Below, piece by piece: positions 62,009-64,000 of a stretch of 64,000 bases of DNA. How positions within the stretch are numbered: the stretch's first letter is position 1; every line of letters begins with the position of its first letter. The DNA is taken from assembly GCF_003286085.1 (NCBI RefSeq), contig NW_020825317.1, positions 3,348,001 to 3,412,000 of the forward strand, in the 5' to 3' direction. The stretch is from Drosophila persimilis (lineage: Eukaryota > Arthropoda > Insecta > Diptera > Drosophilidae). The notes under the pieces are model-generated. The model was not told the DNA's origin. It saw only the letters and a program-made list of their open reading frames with translations, and searched no databases. The position numbers and the translations under genes were made by a program.

Positions 62009-62414
62009 ATGACAGATCAGCCAAGTACCGACGAGACCGGCGGCGGTGTCGCCACTCATTTCTTCGCCCGCTTGATGCGCCTCACCGGCGTGTCATTATC
62101 ATCGGCTGCTGCAGCTGCTGCACCCAACTCCATGCCAGAGCCCACCACATCTTCGCTAATGACAACCGAATCGCCCACCACAGCCGCAGCGGAGCTGGCA
62201 CCTTCCTATCTCATCGACCGGGTCACACAGGTGGCCCGTATTGCCCTGGAGGTCACCACAACAGCATCGGAGGTGCTGGCAGAGGCCCTGCCAGAGGTAG
62301 ACACCAGCTTTGCCAATGGTACTATTCACGGAAATCTAACGTTGGCCGCTGCGGCTGCCGCCAACTATGAGAACTGTTCGGCGATTTTTGCCAACTACAC
62401 GCAACCAGAAGCAG
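62009..62414 (+). CDS. Pdfr: PDF receptor, first coding exon (partial gene)
   Basis: Encodes residues 1-135 plus one base of the class B (secretin-family) GPCR for the clock neuropeptide PDF, which signals through Gs/cAMP in clock neurons and other cells. This exon is the extracellular N-terminus: a divergent Ala/Thr/Ser-rich lead, then LIDRVTQVARIALE and NYENCSAIFANYT, matching the fly receptor's DGVARVAQLALE and NFENCSALFVNYT. Cys123 begins the hormone-receptor domain. N-glycosylation sequons at Asn103, 109, 122 and 129. The ATG at 62009 gives about the same distance to the conserved FFARLMR/FTRLLR segment as in D. melanogaster. The donor CAG|GTGAGT (62414/62415) leaves phase 1, matching the next exon. 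No typical signal peptide is visible. Confidence 0.92.
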
Positions 62415-62701
62415 GTGAGTGTTGTCTTCAGGGACCCTCCAGATAACTAGGGAAACATGTTAGAAAGGGGAATTTGTATTTAGTCCCGGTAGAGGGAGAC
62501 CTTTAATCTCTTAATCCAAGCCTTAGATGGGCTATCCACCGCTAAGGTGGATAGATACTAGGAAAAAGGAAGGTAATGGGAGTAATCGGTAGGTGCTAGG
62601 GTTTGGAGAAAACAAGAAAAAGAAGGTTAAAAATAGAAAAAGTAGAATATACAAGAATCTAACGACAACTTTCGAAAGGCGGATGCGTTGGTACCGAGTA
62701 A

Positions 62702-63184
62702 ATGAGCAAATGGGTTACTATATGGATACCAAAAACACTTCGAACACTACAAATCTCCTGTCATTAAATACAGGAAATCGGAAAGTAAACATCAACTTCC
62801 ATTGCCCCGTCAGTCTAATGCCCATCGAACGCTGGAGCCAGCCCTATTCACTGCTCGCGAAACAATCTACGGTCGAAAATTTGCTACGCGACACGCGCGA
62901 TCTTCCAAATACATGGACTATACTATGATCAAACATATAAAGAAACTCAACGAGGATCATCGAGTCTGCAAGCGATCGACATGGACACCACCGAATGAGG
63001 AACAAATAGTATGTGATGAAAACGACATGTTCGCACTCAAAGAGCGCTACGCCATTGGGGTTCCTATAGATTGCCATACATAGATCTGGGAACACGCATC
63101 CAATTGTCGGTAAATGAGTTCGAATTGAGCCACGTGGACTACAAGCTAAAGGCCGACAAGTTGAAGGAGCTACTGGGTATCTGA
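62702..63184 (+). pseudogene. Unrecognised reading frame nested in a Pdfr intron, one frameshift
   Basis: Lies between the two Pdfr exons on the same strand. From about 62706 one frame reads coding-like sequence without ATG until 62919 (QLPLPRQSNAHRTLEPALF, ..., RYAIG). At a GGGG run (63057-63060) it changes frame and continues as SYRLPYIDLGTRIQLSVNEF through ELSHVDYKLKADKLKELLGI to a TGA at 63182-63184. One extra G would join the two. The protein is Lys/Arg- and Tyr-rich without membrane segments, and I do not recognise the family. It could be a decayed nested gene or retrocopy, or an intact gene with a sequencing error in the homopolymer. The 5' end is undefined: a different frame is open at 62593-62928. 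Confidence 0.4.
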
Positions 63185-63341
63185 ACGCTGTGGGGGCGAA
63201 GTTTTGTATCGATTAAATGAACTGATGAATTACTGAGACCTCTCTTTCTATTCTCTGTGGGGATGGAGTTCTTGTGGGTGTTCAACTGTGTTATCTGCGC
63301 CTGTGCTACGTTCTATTTCACGTTCTATGCAATATTTTTAG

Positions 63342-63452
63342 GCATCTACTGCAACTTCACTTGGGACACTCTGACCTGTTGGCCGCCAACTCCCGCCGGA
63401 GTCATGGCACGTATGCATTGCCCAGCGGGCTTTCATGGGGTCGATCCGCGAA
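63342..63452 (+). CDS. Pdfr: PDF receptor, second coding exon (partial gene)
   Basis: Bounded by an acceptor (CAATATTTTTAG, ending 63341) and a donor (GCGAA|GTAAGT). Phase 1 on both sides. Encodes residues 136-172 of the ligand-binding hormone-receptor domain: IYCNFTWDTLTCWPPTPAG, then MARMHCPAGFHGVDPR, nearly identical to the fly sequence LYCNWTWDTLLCWPPTPAG. Cys139, Cys148 and Cys162 fit the conserved disulfide pattern, Trp143/Asp144 and WPPTP are class B signatures, and NFT (140) is a further sequon. The leftover A should be completed by the next exon to the Lys of the expected RKFAIRKC. That exon and the seven-helix region are beyond the right edge. Confidence 0.93.
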
Positions 63453-64000
63453 GTAAGTATTCGTATTTCTAGACAGCAGAACTATAGAATGTAGAGCAGA
63501 GCAGAGCATCCATTGAGTGTAGCAAATCGAAGCATATTGAATCATTAGATTCACTATCAGTATGAATGCGGAACTCAGAATGCAATAGACTGAATCAGAA
63601 TGCTCGTGTGAGACTCGCGATGACTGCAAGTGCGAGGAAATAAGATATCGTCTAAGACATGAATCTAAAATATATATTTCAAGTGATACTACGAAAGCCC
63701 AGGTAATTTTCTTTTTTTCTCTGTGGAAAGAGTCCTGTCTACCTTTCCGCCTTAAATATTTAGTGAGAAGTGACCCATAAATAAAACCATATGTATGTAC
63801 ATATATTTCCCTTTAAAATTAAACATTACGGCCTGAATTATTTTGATCCCTAGTCAGTAGTTTGGCAAACAATTACTTGATTTCGTATTCATTGCATGCC
63901 TCACGGCGTCACGCGTTCGTTCAACCATTTTGCAACCAACACAACCCAATCCAGGACATCGGTAAGGACTGCAGCCGAGGTCATACCGAAATTGGGACGA
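63453..64000 (+). other. Pdfr: Pdfr intron to the window edge
   Basis: No sequence resembling the next expected Pdfr segment (FAIRKCELDGRW) is present. A CAG-preceded stretch near 63950-63975 (CCAATCCAG then GACATCGGTAAGGA) looks exon-like at its edges but does not match the receptor. Confidence 0.6.

Noticed and set aside
1-64000. CRISPR arrays, operons, prophage or bacterial defence systems
   Set aside because: The window is eukaryotic (spliced exons, fly repeats); no direct-repeat/spacer arrays or bacterial gene organisation are present.

Overview
This is insect genomic DNA from a Drosophila species, probably of the obscura group. Three things point there. The plus-strand exons at the right end encode the start of the PDF neuropeptide receptor (Pdfr, X-linked in D. 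melanogaster). Several DINE-1/INE-1-type (SGM/mini-me) Helitron-derived repeats have the obscura-style ends (ATACCCGATACTC ... GAGTATCGGGTATA). Introns, splice sites and abundant short microsatellites look typical of fly non-coding DNA. The species call is inference; the Pdfr call is not.

Most of the window is non-coding. From left to right: 0-8.1 kb is low-complexity intergenic DNA. At 8.3-9.1 kb (minus strand) lies an intronless, intact Ran-GTPase-like retrogene with changed switch and catalytic residues and a new charged C-terminal tail, bordered on both sides by copies of a GAGA plus CCAGTGTGGCTTAGC motif. 10-19.4 kb is non-coding with a remarkable density of ATCGAT motifs. At 19.40-19.76 kb (minus) is the first coding exon of a secreted or membrane protein: signal-peptide start, A-rich 5' leader and perfect splice sites. 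20-32 kb is non-coding with two DINE-1 copies. Two candidate plus-strand 5' exons follow (TATA box and donor at 32.8 kb; GAGA-rich promoter-like region and donor at 34.75 kb), which could serve Pdfr. 35-49 kb is non-coding, with a GC-rich duplicated block at 48.4 kb.

At 49.8-50.5 kb is a CTG/GCT-rich block that is open on both strands. At 50.9-53.0 kb (minus) is a BET/tBRD-like bromodomain gene broken by at least six nonsense and frameshift lesions. 55-61.3 kb holds three DINE-1 copies (two of them in head-to-head inversion) and three copies of a local 270-290 bp repeat. From 61.98 kb come two Pdfr coding exons. The intron between them contains an unrecognised, once-frameshifted reading frame. 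Pdfr continues beyond the right edge.

Functionally, the only clearly conserved gene is Pdfr, the class B GPCR through which the clock neuropeptide PDF acts. The Ran-like and bromodomain copies belong to families that in flies repeatedly give rise to male-germline genes, so the window reads as a host-gene regulatory landscape seeded with young or decaying gene duplicates. That last point is inference.
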